From Prosthecobacter debontii (GTDB taxonomy: Bacteria > Verrucomicrobiota > Verrucomicrobiia > Verrucomicrobiales > Verrucomicrobiaceae): a DNA stretch of 46,346 nt. The notes under the pieces are model-generated. The model saw nothing but the letters and a program-made list of their open reading frames with translations, searched no databases and had not been told where the DNA came from. Shown in pieces: positions 8,916 through 16,505 of the stretch. A program made the position numbers and the translations under genes. Location of the stretch: NCBI GenBank assembly GCA_945869675.1, contig CAMBPS010000018.1, positions 1-46,346 of the forward strand, read 5' to 3'. Every line of letters starts with the position of its first letter. Position 1 is the first letter of the stretch.

Positions 8916-9962
8916 TCATTTCCCTTCAAGCGTGGGCTTAGACGTTAACTTGGTTGGATCGACGACAACATGCTTCACCTTCTTTCGCTGCCAGGTGTAG
9001 GTGATGTGGACAAGGCCATCTTTGGTTTGGATGATGGCTGGGTAGCTGAACTCCTTCTTGGGTTCTTCTTCAAAAACCAGCGCGGCTTCCCAGGTCTTGC
9101 CGTCCTTGCTCACAGCAAGGTTCAGTGGGCTACGGCCCTTGGAGGTGTGGTTGTAGATGAGCAGATGACGACCATCAGCCAGTGTAACGGCATCGGTGCC
9201 GGAGTTGGGGTTTGGCAGATCGGTAAGTGAAATCTCGTCCCAAGTCTTGCCCGCGTCTTCAGAGGCGAGTTGAAAGACTTTGCCCTGCTTCGTGCGGCCC
9301 ACGGCTTGGAGTTTGTCGCCACCTAAGAGCAAGATGCTCGGCTGAATAGCTCCGACCTGAACGCCATCGTGAAGGAGTTCCGTGCGAGTCCACGTCTTGC
9401 CGAGATCGCTAGTGCGCTCGAAGTAAATGGCCCACCTGCTCGGCTTCTCATCGGTCTCATTACTTGTGGGACAAAGAATGTCGCCATTGGTGAGCTGCAC
9501 AGGTTTGTTTTTGATGGGACCAAAGATGCCTGCGGGAAGCTTTTGAGCAACGGACCAGGATTTTCCACCGTCCTTGCTCGTTTTGAATTCACCCCACCAA
9601 GTACTCGGCGAAGGGCCGACTTTGTAAAAAAGCATCAGTGGTGCATCCTTCGGCTGAAAAAGCACTGGATTCCAAGTGGGATGCCGCGAGCCATCCGCCT
9701 GCACGCCGTTGGCGGTTTCGATGCTTTCAGTCCATTTGCCATCGACGAGACGCGAGACATAAATGCAGACATCAGGATTTTTTTCTGCCGTGCCACCAAA
9801 CCAGGCGGAAACAAGACCTGAGGGCGTCTCCACGATGGTGGTGGCGTGAATAGAAGGATATGGGCCGGTATCGTAGATGAACTCGGTTTTCAGGATCGCC
9901 GGATCGGCAGATAGCAGAGTCACCGTTAAAAAGGCAAGCATGCAGAGGGAGGACGTTTTCAT
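8916..9962 (-). CDS. Secreted exo-alpha-sialidase-like (Asp-box propeller) protein
   Basis: A 348-residue protein with a signal peptide (MKTSSLCMLAFLTVTLLSA) and a six-bladed sialidase-type propeller. Asp-boxes are visible as SKDGGKSW, TSDLGKTWT, SEDAGKTWD and SKDGKTWE. The opening FIYDTGPYPSIHATTIVETPSGLVSAWFGGTAEKNPDVCIYVSR matches the sialidase-like family common in Planctomycetes and Verrucomicrobia (BNR-type, PF13088-like). True sialidase activity is not certain: the family includes other hydrolases. It is the second gene of a two-gene unit, 8 nt behind the DHDPS/NAL-family gene, which would fit release and cleavage of a sialic-acid-like sugar. Confidence 0.82.
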   Translation of the reverse strand: MKTSSLCMLAFLTVTLLSADPAILKTEFIYDTGPYPSIHATTIVETPSGLVSAWFGGTAEKNPDVCIYVSRLVDGKWTESIETANGVQADGSRHPTWNPVLFQPKDAPLMLFYKVGPSPSTWWGEFKTSKDGGKSWSVAQKLPAGIFGPIKNKPVQLTNGDILCPTSNETDEKPSRWAIYFERTSDLGKTWTRTELLHDGVQVGAIQPSILLLGGDKLQAVGRTKQGKVFQLASEDAGKTWDEISLTDLPNPNSGTDAVTLADGRHLLIYNHTSKGRSPLNLAVSKDGKTWEAALVFEEEPKKEFSYPAIIQTKDGLVHITYTWQRKKVKHVVVDPTKLTSKPTLEGK

Positions 9963-9970
9963 GTAACCAA

Positions 9971-10876
9971 TTACAAGAGATCTAGGAGGGTGAGTCTTTC
10001 ACGAATTATTTCGCGCTCAGTGTCGCGAAAACGATGAAACGGCTCGGCCATGTGGTCTTCGCAGATACCAAGGAGGCTAAGAGCGCATTTGATGCCTTTG
10101 ATGATGGCGCTCTTGTGCTTGCCCACGGTGTAGAGGGCATCGGCGAGCTGCATGACTTTCGCGTGAAGCTCCCGCGTGCGTTGCAGGTCCTGCGTGGCGG
10201 CTGCTTGATACATCTCGACATAGAGTTTCGGATGCAGATTAGCGCCGCCATTGATGCCTCCATGGCCACCGAGCAGCACAGCCTCAGCGGTAAGTTCCTC
10301 GGGACCGACGAGCACGCTCCAATCGGCGCGTTTCTTGGCGACTTCGATCAAGCGGTGGAAGTAGATCATGTCACACGAGCTGTCTTTGACGCCACACACG
10401 CCCGGCATGTCCAAGGCACGGCGCACAAGATCGATCTCGAAGCTCACCTTCGTCAAACCGGGCATGTTGTAGAGAAACAGTGGCAGCGGCATTTCGGCGA
10501 CAAGGTCCTGCACATATTCAAGAAGCTCCGGTGGCGCAGCGGGGAAATAATAAGGCGGAGCGAGCACCACCTGCGTGGCTCCAGCATCGGCAGAGTATTT
10601 GGCAAGATTCACGCTCTCGGTGAAGGAAGTATCAGTGATGCCGACGAGCACTGGGACACGGTTTTTCGTGAGCTGGCACGTCTTTTCGATCAATTGACGC
10701 CGCAACCGATAGCTGAGGCTCGGCCCTTCCCCCGTAGTGCCGAGGATAAAGAGACCAGACACACCACCGCTAATGAGATGCTCAATGAGGCGCTCCAAAC
10801 CGACGCAGTCGAGAGTATCGCGATCTCGCAAAGGCGTGACGAGCGGCGGAATGATGCCGGAGAGAGGTTGTGACAT
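9971..10876 (-). CDS. Dihydrodipicolinate synthase / N-acetylneuraminate lyase family aldolase
   Basis: A TIM-barrel class I aldolase of about 301 residues, counted from the ATG at 10876. A TTG 15 nt further up (10891) is an alternative, but the ATG gives the normal family N-terminus SGIIPPLVTPL. Family landmarks are GTTGEG at 46-51, the proton-relay Tyr136 in LYNMPG and the Schiff-base Lys164 in GVKDSS. These differ from classical NanA (GSTGE, YNIP), so the substrate may be a different keto-sugar acid. It leads a two-gene operon with a sialidase-like gene and is divergent from an AraC regulator 100 nt away, suggesting an inducible sugar-acid catabolic unit. Confidence 0.85.
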   Translation of the reverse strand: MSQPLSGIIPPLVTPLRDRDTLDCVGLERLIEHLISGGVSGLFILGTTGEGPSLSYRLRRQLIEKTCQLTKNRVPVLVGITDTSFTESVNLAKYSADAGATQVVLAPPYYFPAAPPELLEYVQDLVAEMPLPLFLYNMPGLTKVSFEIDLVRRALDMPGVCGVKDSSCDMIYFHRLIEVAKKRADWSVLVGPEELTAEAVLLGGHGGINGGANLHPKLYVEMYQAAATQDLQRTRELHAKVMQLADALYTVGKHKSAIIKGIKCALSLLGICEDHMAEPFHRFRDTEREIIRERLTLLDLL

Positions 10877-10976
10877 GAATTGAGCCAACAAGTGACCAGA
10901 TTAAAAGCAATCAACAGGTTCTGATCATCCTTGGCGCTTGCTTGACGATTCTTGACTGGCCTGACAAGATGCTGAT

Positions 10977-11849
10977 ATGCCAGTAGCCGAACAAGCTGAC
11001 TATTTCTCCACTCAAGTCGTGCGCACTAGGCGCTTCTTTTTGCCAGACTGGCGTGATAGACAGACGATACCGTCAAGTTTTTGCTTGGTGGGCGGAGGCT
11101 GTGAATGGTGCGCTTCAGATTTTAAAGTGGATCGTGGAAGCTTTCCCTTTCTTGCCTTTGAATTTGTCTCCCGAGGAAAAGGACATGTCACCCTTTCAGG
11201 TCGCCGCCACGAGCTGAGTGTCGGCCACGCTTTCTTCTTTGATTCAGTCACACCGCATGTCATTGAATCGGATCCTGATGAACCCATGGTGAAGTATTTT
11301 TTTAACTTTACGGGTCAACGAGCCGCCTCGTTGTTGGAGGAACTTCACCTGCAATCAGGTCATTTAGTGCGGGTGCTCAATGCAAGCCACGTAGGTTCTC
11401 TTCTGGAAGAGGTCATCGACCACGCTTTGCGTGGTGGAGTTCTTGGCTTACGAGCTGCAAGCGCTGCTCTAGAATATGCCATGGTGCTGTGTGCGGAGAG
11501 TCGTCAGCCAGCTGCGACCAAATTTGATCCTGCCTATTCGACCTACCTGCGGTGTCGTGGACATCTGCTGCGGAACTATCCCGTTCTCAGCAGTATCGAG
11601 CAGGCAGCCATGAGTTGCCACGTCTCGGCCGCTTATCTCACGCGTTTGTTCAAACGCTACGATGATGAAACTCCGTTGGCCTGTCTGACGCGCCTCAAAA
11701 TGTCGCAAGCGACAATCAAGCTGCGTCAGCCTGAAGCACAGGTGAAGGCAGTAGCCAGCGAGCTCGGCTTCAAAAGCGCTGCCCATTTTTCACGCGCTTT
11801 TAAAGCGTGGAGTGGTCGATCTCCCACGGATCTGCGATCGGCAGAGTGA
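10977..11849 (+). CDS. AraC-family transcriptional regulator
   Basis: A 290-residue regulator. The N-terminal half is a cupin-like sensor (FVSRGKGHVTLSGRRHELSVGHAFFFDSVTPHVIE). The C-terminal ~100 residues are two helix-turn-helix motifs: LSSIEQAAMSCHVSAAYLTRLFKRYDDETPLACLTRLKMSQA and VKAVASELGFKSAAHFSRAFKAWSGRSPTDLR, the standard AraC pattern. It is divergent from the aldolase/sialidase-like operon, with the shared 100-nt region probably holding the operator, so it most likely senses a sugar derivative and activates that operon. The ligand is not known. Confidence 0.92.
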   Translation: MPVAEQADYFSTQVVRTRRFFLPDWRDRQTIPSSFCLVGGGCEWCASDFKVDRGSFPFLAFEFVSRGKGHVTLSGRRHELSVGHAFFFDSVTPHVIESDPDEPMVKYFFNFTGQRAASLLEELHLQSGHLVRVLNASHVGSLLEEVIDHALRGGVLGLRAASAALEYAMVLCAESRQPAATKFDPAYSTYLRCRGHLLRNYPVLSSIEQAAMSCHVSAAYLTRLFKRYDDETPLACLTRLKMSQATIKLRQPEAQVKAVASELGFKSAAHFSRAFKAWSGRSPTDLRSAE

Positions 11850-11897
11850 CACTGGAGAAGCTTTCTGACACCTGCAATAGACCCCTCTCAAACACGT

Positions 11898-13418
11898 ATG
11901 ATCTTCATGGATCGACGCGACTTTCTCAAAACCACAGGCGCAGCAGCCCTAGCAGGGACAAGCTCAGCTAAGTCTGCAATTAGCTCTGCACAGCCTGAAC
12001 TGATCAGAAATGAAAACACCAAGGCAGGGGCAAGCTTTCAGCTGACACGGATGATGCCAGAGAATGCGAAATCTTTCCGCACCTCTTTGATCGAAGGTTA
12101 CTGCTCACGTCAATCGGTGAAAGCAGGCGAAACAATCGACTTTTTTGTAAGCACTAGGCCAGTCGCCAACTTCACCATCGATCTCTTCCGCATGGGTTAT
12201 TACGGCGGCGCAGGGTCGCGATTGATGCGAACGCTCGGGCCTTTTGAAGGCAAGATGCAGCCAGTGCCAGAGATAGGTGAAAATCGTCTGCGTGAATGCT
12301 CATGGGATGCATGCACGACTTTAAGTATCCCTACTGATTGGCCAAGTGGCGTCTATCTGGGAAGATTAACGACGATACCAAATGACCAAGTTCCGAACGC
12401 GGAACCGTATTGGCAGAGTTACTTCATCTTCATCGTCAAAGATGATCGACCTGCAGACATACTTTTTCAGTGCAGTGATAATACCTGGCAGGCTTACAAT
12501 CGCTGGCCTGTGAATGAATCCCTCTACACAGATCCACGCGCGGCTCATGCGCCGGGAGTTAGCGTTAGCTTTGACCGACCTTATGGGAAGTATAACCAAA
12601 TTCTGGACAATCCATTGAGCATGGGCAGTGGTGAGTTTTTGCTTTGGGAATACCCACTTTGCTACTGGTTAGAAAAGGAAGGTTATGATGTTACCTATTG
12701 TTCAAACTCAGATAATCTTGATCCGGCTAATCTTGCACGAGTCAAGGCCATGATCAGCGTGGGACACGATGAATATTGGGATTTACGCCAATTTAAAAAC
12801 ATCAAACAGGCCATCGAACAGGGACTGAGCATCCTCTGGCTATCAGCGAACGATGTTTACATGGTCACGCCTTTCAGCCCAAATGCTGATGGCAAGCCTA
12901 ACCGACGCCTGACTCGTGAAACATGTTTTGGTGAGTTTCGCGAAGAAGAACAAGAGGCCTATGCCAAGGTGTTAGGCCCGTTTGAAAACCCTGGTCCAGA
13001 TGAGCGTGACATCATCGGCGCACGCACCGTTGTGCCATTCAATGGTGGTGGTGACTGGACCTGTGCCCTATCAGATCATTGGCTCTTTGAGGGCACCGGC
13101 ATGAAGATGGGAGAGAGTATTCCCGGTCTTGTTGGTTGGGAGTTCCATGGTGATCCAGACACGCAGAGGCAAGGTCTGGATGTCGTGGCTCAGGGCAATG
13201 TGTGGGCAAGCGGGTCTCGCCTCGGTCAGTATGCCGCTACAGTTTTTGAAGGTCCCGTTGGCAATATCATCTTCAATGCGTCCACTATCTTTTGGAGTCA
13301 GGGATTGAGTTCACCCCCTGGTCACATGATTCCCTGGAGCCATTATTCACGACCACATGGCCCCGATGAACGAGTGCAACGAATGACTGCCAACGCTCTT
13401 AAACGCGCCTTAAAATAA
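11898..13418 (+). CDS. Tat-exported N,N-dimethylformamidase beta-subunit-like protein
   Basis: A 506-residue protein that starts with a twin-arginine signal (DRRDFLKTTGAAALAGTSSA). Two start codons are possible, at 11898 and 11907; the second gives MDRRDFLK directly. The body matches the C-terminal domain family of the large subunit of N,N-dimethylformamidase: GYCSRQSVKAGETIDFFVST, LFRMGYYGGAGSR, SDNTWQAYNRWPV, VTYCSNSDNL, MISVGHDEYWDLRQ and WLSANDVYM. In the known enzyme this subunit binds mononuclear iron. Exported homologues are common and their substrate is unknown. No small subunit is adjacent, so formamidase activity is doubtful. It stands alone between AraC and a convergent DUF1501 gene. 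Confidence 0.82.
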   Translation: MIFMDRRDFLKTTGAAALAGTSSAKSAISSAQPELIRNENTKAGASFQLTRMMPENAKSFRTSLIEGYCSRQSVKAGETIDFFVSTRPVANFTIDLFRMGYYGGAGSRLMRTLGPFEGKMQPVPEIGENRLRECSWDACTTLSIPTDWPSGVYLGRLTTIPNDQVPNAEPYWQSYFIFIVKDDRPADILFQCSDNTWQAYNRWPVNESLYTDPRAAHAPGVSVSFDRPYGKYNQILDNPLSMGSGEFLLWEYPLCYWLEKEGYDVTYCSNSDNLDPANLARVKAMISVGHDEYWDLRQFKNIKQAIEQGLSILWLSANDVYMVTPFSPNADGKPNRRLTRETCFGEFREEEQEAYAKVLGPFENPGPDERDIIGARTVVPFNGGGDWTCALSDHWLFEGTGMKMGESIPGLVGWEFHGDPDTQRQGLDVVAQGNVWASGSRLGQYAATVFEGPVGNIIFNASTIFWSQGLSSPPGHMIPWSHYSRPHGPDERVQRMTANALKRALK

Positions 13419-13459
13419 GAGTCTCAGGTCGTCCGTGCTACTGTCCTGCAAAACTAAAT

Positions 13460-14878
13460 TCATGACACCATAATCTCTTTGGCCACAGTGCCGTAGACAT
13501 CCGTGAGACGAAAGTCTCGGCCAGCATAGCGATAGGTGAGTTTTTCGTGATCAAGCCCCAGGAGGTCTAGAACGGTGGCGTGCCAGTCGTGAATGTGCAT
13601 TTTGTTTTCAATGGCCTCATAGCCATAGTCGTCTGTTTGCCCATAATTTATGCCGCCTTTGACGCCACCACCAGCCATCCACATGGTGAAACCTTTATTG
13701 TTGTGATCGCGGCCATCGTCGCCCTGACTATGAGGAGTGCGGCCAAACTCGCCACCCCAGATGACGAGGGTATCTTTGAGCAGTCCGCGTGCTTTAAGAT
13801 CAGCAAGCAGGCCTGCGATAGGCTTATCGATCGCTTGGGTGTTGCGTTCCAGAGTCGCTGTAAGATTGAAGTGCTGATCCCAGTTCCCATGGGTAATCTC
13901 GATGAAGCGAACGCCTGCTTCAACGAGCTTGCGGGCCATGAGACATTGTTTGCCAAAGGTGTCGGTTTCTGCGTCATCGATGCCGTACAAGGCTTTGGTA
14001 GCAGTGGATTCTTGACTGATATCCAAAACTTCAGGAACTTCAGCCTGCATTCGGAAAGCAAGCTCGTAGGATTCGATCACGCCTTCGACCTCGGCACTGA
14101 CACCGCCATCCAAAGCCTTGCGCGATTGGTTCAGTGACTGCACCAGATCTAACTGAGTTCGTTGAGCTTCGTTGCTGAGGCGCGGGTTCTTGATGTTGGC
14201 GATGCTAGCCTGGTCATTACCGCCACCGTAGCGCCGGCCTAAGCCGCCTGCTCCAGACAGGGCGTTACCGCCGATTTTAGTGCCCTGATAAATAGCAGGT
14301 AAGAAGGCGCTTCCATAGCTGCGAGTGGCATTTCCAGGGGGATTGATGGTGATGAAGCCCGGTAGATTTTCATTACTAGTGCCAAGTCCATAGAGTGCCC
14401 AGGCACCGAGGCTGGGCCGAACAAATTGCGTAGTTCCCGTGTGAAGTTGGGTAAAGGCCTGTGGATGAGCAGGCAGGTCAGTGGACATCGAATTAATGAT
14501 GCAAAGGTCATCCGCAAGTTTGGCGAGATTGGGCAGAAGCTCAGAAATCCAAAGGCCACTTTTGCCATGTTGATTGAATTTCCATGGAGACTTCATGAGC
14601 TTGGCCTGACCGTAGCGACCAGCAGCAGAAGGCGCGTTTTTACCACTATCTGCCATCAGTTTCGGCTTGTAATCCAACAGATCCACGTGCGATGGAGCAC
14701 CCTGCATGCAAAGGAAAATGACATGCTTAGCGCGGGCAGAAAAGTGGGGCTGTTTGACGGTCAATGGCGCGCGGGCACGAAGGGCGCTTTGTTGTGCCAA
14801 GGCCGCAAAAGCTAAGTAACCAAAACCGTTGCTGGTCGTCTTCAGAAAGTCGCGGCGATTAAAGCAATGGGAATTCAT
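13460..14878 (-). CDS. DUF1501 protein, Tat-exported, sulfatase-like fold
   Basis: A 472-residue DUF1501 protein from the ATG at 14878, chosen because it places the Tat motif NRRDFLKTTSNGFGYLAF at the N-terminus; the frame is open 27 codons further up without a good start. Typical DUF1501 signatures are HVIFLCMQGAPSHVDLLDYKPKL, SELLPNLAKLADDLCIINSMSTDLPAHPQAFTQLHTG, VRFIEITHGNWDQHFNL and LVIWGGEFGRTPHSQGDDGRDHN. The fold is related to alkaline phosphatase/sulfatase. In Planctomycetes and Verrucomicrobia such genes are usually paired with a DUF1549/DUF1553 (PSD1) cytochrome-like gene; none is next to it here. Substrate unknown. Confidence 0.92.
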   Translation of the reverse strand: MNSHCFNRRDFLKTTSNGFGYLAFAALAQQSALRARAPLTVKQPHFSARAKHVIFLCMQGAPSHVDLLDYKPKLMADSGKNAPSAAGRYGQAKLMKSPWKFNQHGKSGLWISELLPNLAKLADDLCIINSMSTDLPAHPQAFTQLHTGTTQFVRPSLGAWALYGLGTSNENLPGFITINPPGNATRSYGSAFLPAIYQGTKIGGNALSGAGGLGRRYGGGNDQASIANIKNPRLSNEAQRTQLDLVQSLNQSRKALDGGVSAEVEGVIESYELAFRMQAEVPEVLDISQESTATKALYGIDDAETDTFGKQCLMARKLVEAGVRFIEITHGNWDQHFNLTATLERNTQAIDKPIAGLLADLKARGLLKDTLVIWGGEFGRTPHSQGDDGRDHNNKGFTMWMAGGGVKGGINYGQTDDYGYEAIENKMHIHDWHATVLDLLGLDHEKLTYRYAGRDFRLTDVYGTVAKEIMVS

Positions 14879-15030
14879 AGGCGGTGTGGGATTCGCACTC
14901 TGTAACTCACGCTCGGCAGACAAGTTGCGCCATCCTCTGCGTGATTGATCTAAAGGCAATCTCGCAAAAGTTGCCTTGTCGTTAGAAGAGCTTGGAAGTT
15001 CTTCTCTTCATGGGACGTTCTTTTGTGCCC

Positions 15031-15708
15031 ATGAAATTCCTTCTTTCCATCTGTCTTATTTCCGCGACTGCCTTTGCGGCTGAGTATCCACGGGTGATTT
15101 TTTCCGATGATTTTGCTGCCAACGGATTTGGGAAAGCTTGGGGTCATTATAAGAGTGCCAGCATCGTCAAGGATGGTGTTTTGGTAGGGATCACAGCACC
15201 GACTTCAGATCACAACGCGGTGGATCATATTCGCATTCCTGGAGAACAGAATCTTGAGATATCCGTGAAGTTTCGATTCGTCAGCGATAAGGCTAAGAGT
15301 TTTAATGTGTGGTTTGACGACAAGAACTACAAAGGCTCACATGCCGGTCACATCTGCCAAGCCACCATCGGTCCGACGAGCGTCAATCTGGCGGATGCAA
15401 AAACAGGCAGCTTCGACCTCACGGATGGTCTTTATGACCGCAAAAAGGCGAATCAGTTGACCGATTCAGAAAAGACGATGCTCTCAGTCAAAGCCTCACG
15501 GAATCCTATCAAATTAAGCCTCCAGGACTGGCACATGCTCGTGGTGCAGACTCTGGGTGATGAAATGACTGTGATGATCGATGGCAAGGCTGTCAGTAGT
15601 TTTAAGTCAGCAGGCATCCATCATGAAACCAAATCTCTCATTAGCCTGACAACAAATTCAGTGGATGTCGAATACGATGACTTCAGCATCAAGGGCACGG
15701 CCAAATAG
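15031..15708 (+). CDS. Secreted LamG/DUF1080-like domain protein
   Basis: A 225-residue exported protein from the ATG at 15031, where the signal peptide MKFLLSICLISATAFAA begins; the 13 codons above it lack signal character. The mature part reads as a single concanavalin-like jelly roll: VIFSDDFAANGFGKAWGHYKSASIVKDGVLVG, then EQNLEISVKFRFVSDKAKSFNVWFDDKN, and the closing WHMLVVQTLGDEMTVMIDGKAVSSFKSAGIHHETKSLISLTT, which resembles the 3-keto-disaccharide hydrolase (DUF1080)-type fold. It probably binds or acts on a carbohydrate at the cell surface. It is divergent from the DUF1501 gene and appears monocistronic. Confidence 0.72.
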   Translation: MKFLLSICLISATAFAAEYPRVIFSDDFAANGFGKAWGHYKSASIVKDGVLVGITAPTSDHNAVDHIRIPGEQNLEISVKFRFVSDKAKSFNVWFDDKNYKGSHAGHICQATIGPTSVNLADAKTGSFDLTDGLYDRKKANQLTDSEKTMLSVKASRNPIKLSLQDWHMLVVQTLGDEMTVMIDGKAVSSFKSAGIHHETKSLISLTTNSVDVEYDDFSIKGTAK

Positions 15709-15895
15709 ATGTCGAACATTGATTCCATAATGAAAATTTAGTTCAGAGTGGAGAGACGGAAGTAGCCCCAGTTTGAAATTCTGCCCGCAACGGATGGGGC
15801 AGCGGATCAACTCGAGTCGCCAAGGTTTCCTGGAGCAAAGCAGGAGCGAATCCGCCGTTGCAGGCTGCCGCTTTCTCGCTAGGCAGAGACCATAG

Positions 15896-16342
15896 ATGAC
15901 TCAATCCTTCGAAATCCTCGGTAAATTTGACCACGAAAGCGACTGCCAAAAGCTGCTTTACGCGCCGCTAAACCAAAAGCTCACGTTCCGTGAGACAAAC
16001 CTGTATAAGATCGATTATGAGGGTGACGCTGCGGCAATGGAGGCCTTTGTGCGCCAGGTGCTCCTAGATCCTATCAGCCAGGAACTGCGTGAAGGAGGAG
16101 ATTCCTCCTTTGAAAAATCCAGCTTTGTTCTCGAATATGGCATGAAAGGTGGAGCTCTGGATTTGGAAAAAGAGACTATTCTGGGCTACTTTCGCTCCCT
16201 CCAAAACCCTGGATTCACCCTGACCAAGCTAACCCTCAGAAAGCGTGTCTATGTCTTTGGAACTGAAGCAAATGAAGTGCCTTTCGTGCGGGACATTTGC
16301 AATCCAGCCATCCATACATGGGAAGTTCGTCGCGCAGCCTAG
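15896..16342 (+). CDS. Small PurS-like tandem domain protein
   Basis: A 148-residue cytoplasmic protein with no signal peptide. It seems to contain two PurS-like ferredoxin folds: the first half has ETNLYKIDYEGDAAAMEAFVRQVLLDPISQEL, the second has LTLRKRVYVFGTEANEVPFVRDICNPAIHTWEV. PurS (a subunit of phosphoribosylformylglycinamidine synthase) ends each fold with a similar LLxNPVI-type segment after a G/Y-E-V strand, and archaeal-type or fused PurL proteins start with two such folds. This resemblance is from pattern memory only. No purL or purQ lies in the window, so its role in purine synthesis is a suggestion. The 187 nt upstream hold no obvious gene, only a short inverted pair (GCAACGG/CCGTTGC). 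Confidence 0.55.
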   Translation: MTQSFEILGKFDHESDCQKLLYAPLNQKLTFRETNLYKIDYEGDAAAMEAFVRQVLLDPISQELREGGDSSFEKSSFVLEYGMKGGALDLEKETILGYFRSLQNPGFTLTKLTLRKRVYVFGTEANEVPFVRDICNPAIHTWEVRRAA

Positions 16343-16505
16343 CCTTTTCTAAAGCTTTCTAGCCTAGATTCAAAAAAATCAGCTGCCATATTCATCCCAG
16401 CAGCAATCCATAGCCCGAAAGGTTAACTTGTGAATTTTTTCACAAAATCGGGTTGCCGCTATCCATCCGGCTCCGATACTCGTTATAACCCTGTCCCAAG
16501 CCCTC

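Noticed and set aside
10891..10976. Sigma-70-like promoter in the gap between the aldolase and AraC genes (TTGACG with CAAGAT 17 nt later)
   Set aside because: The -10 match is poor (3 of 6) and it lies too close to the AraC start to be convincing.
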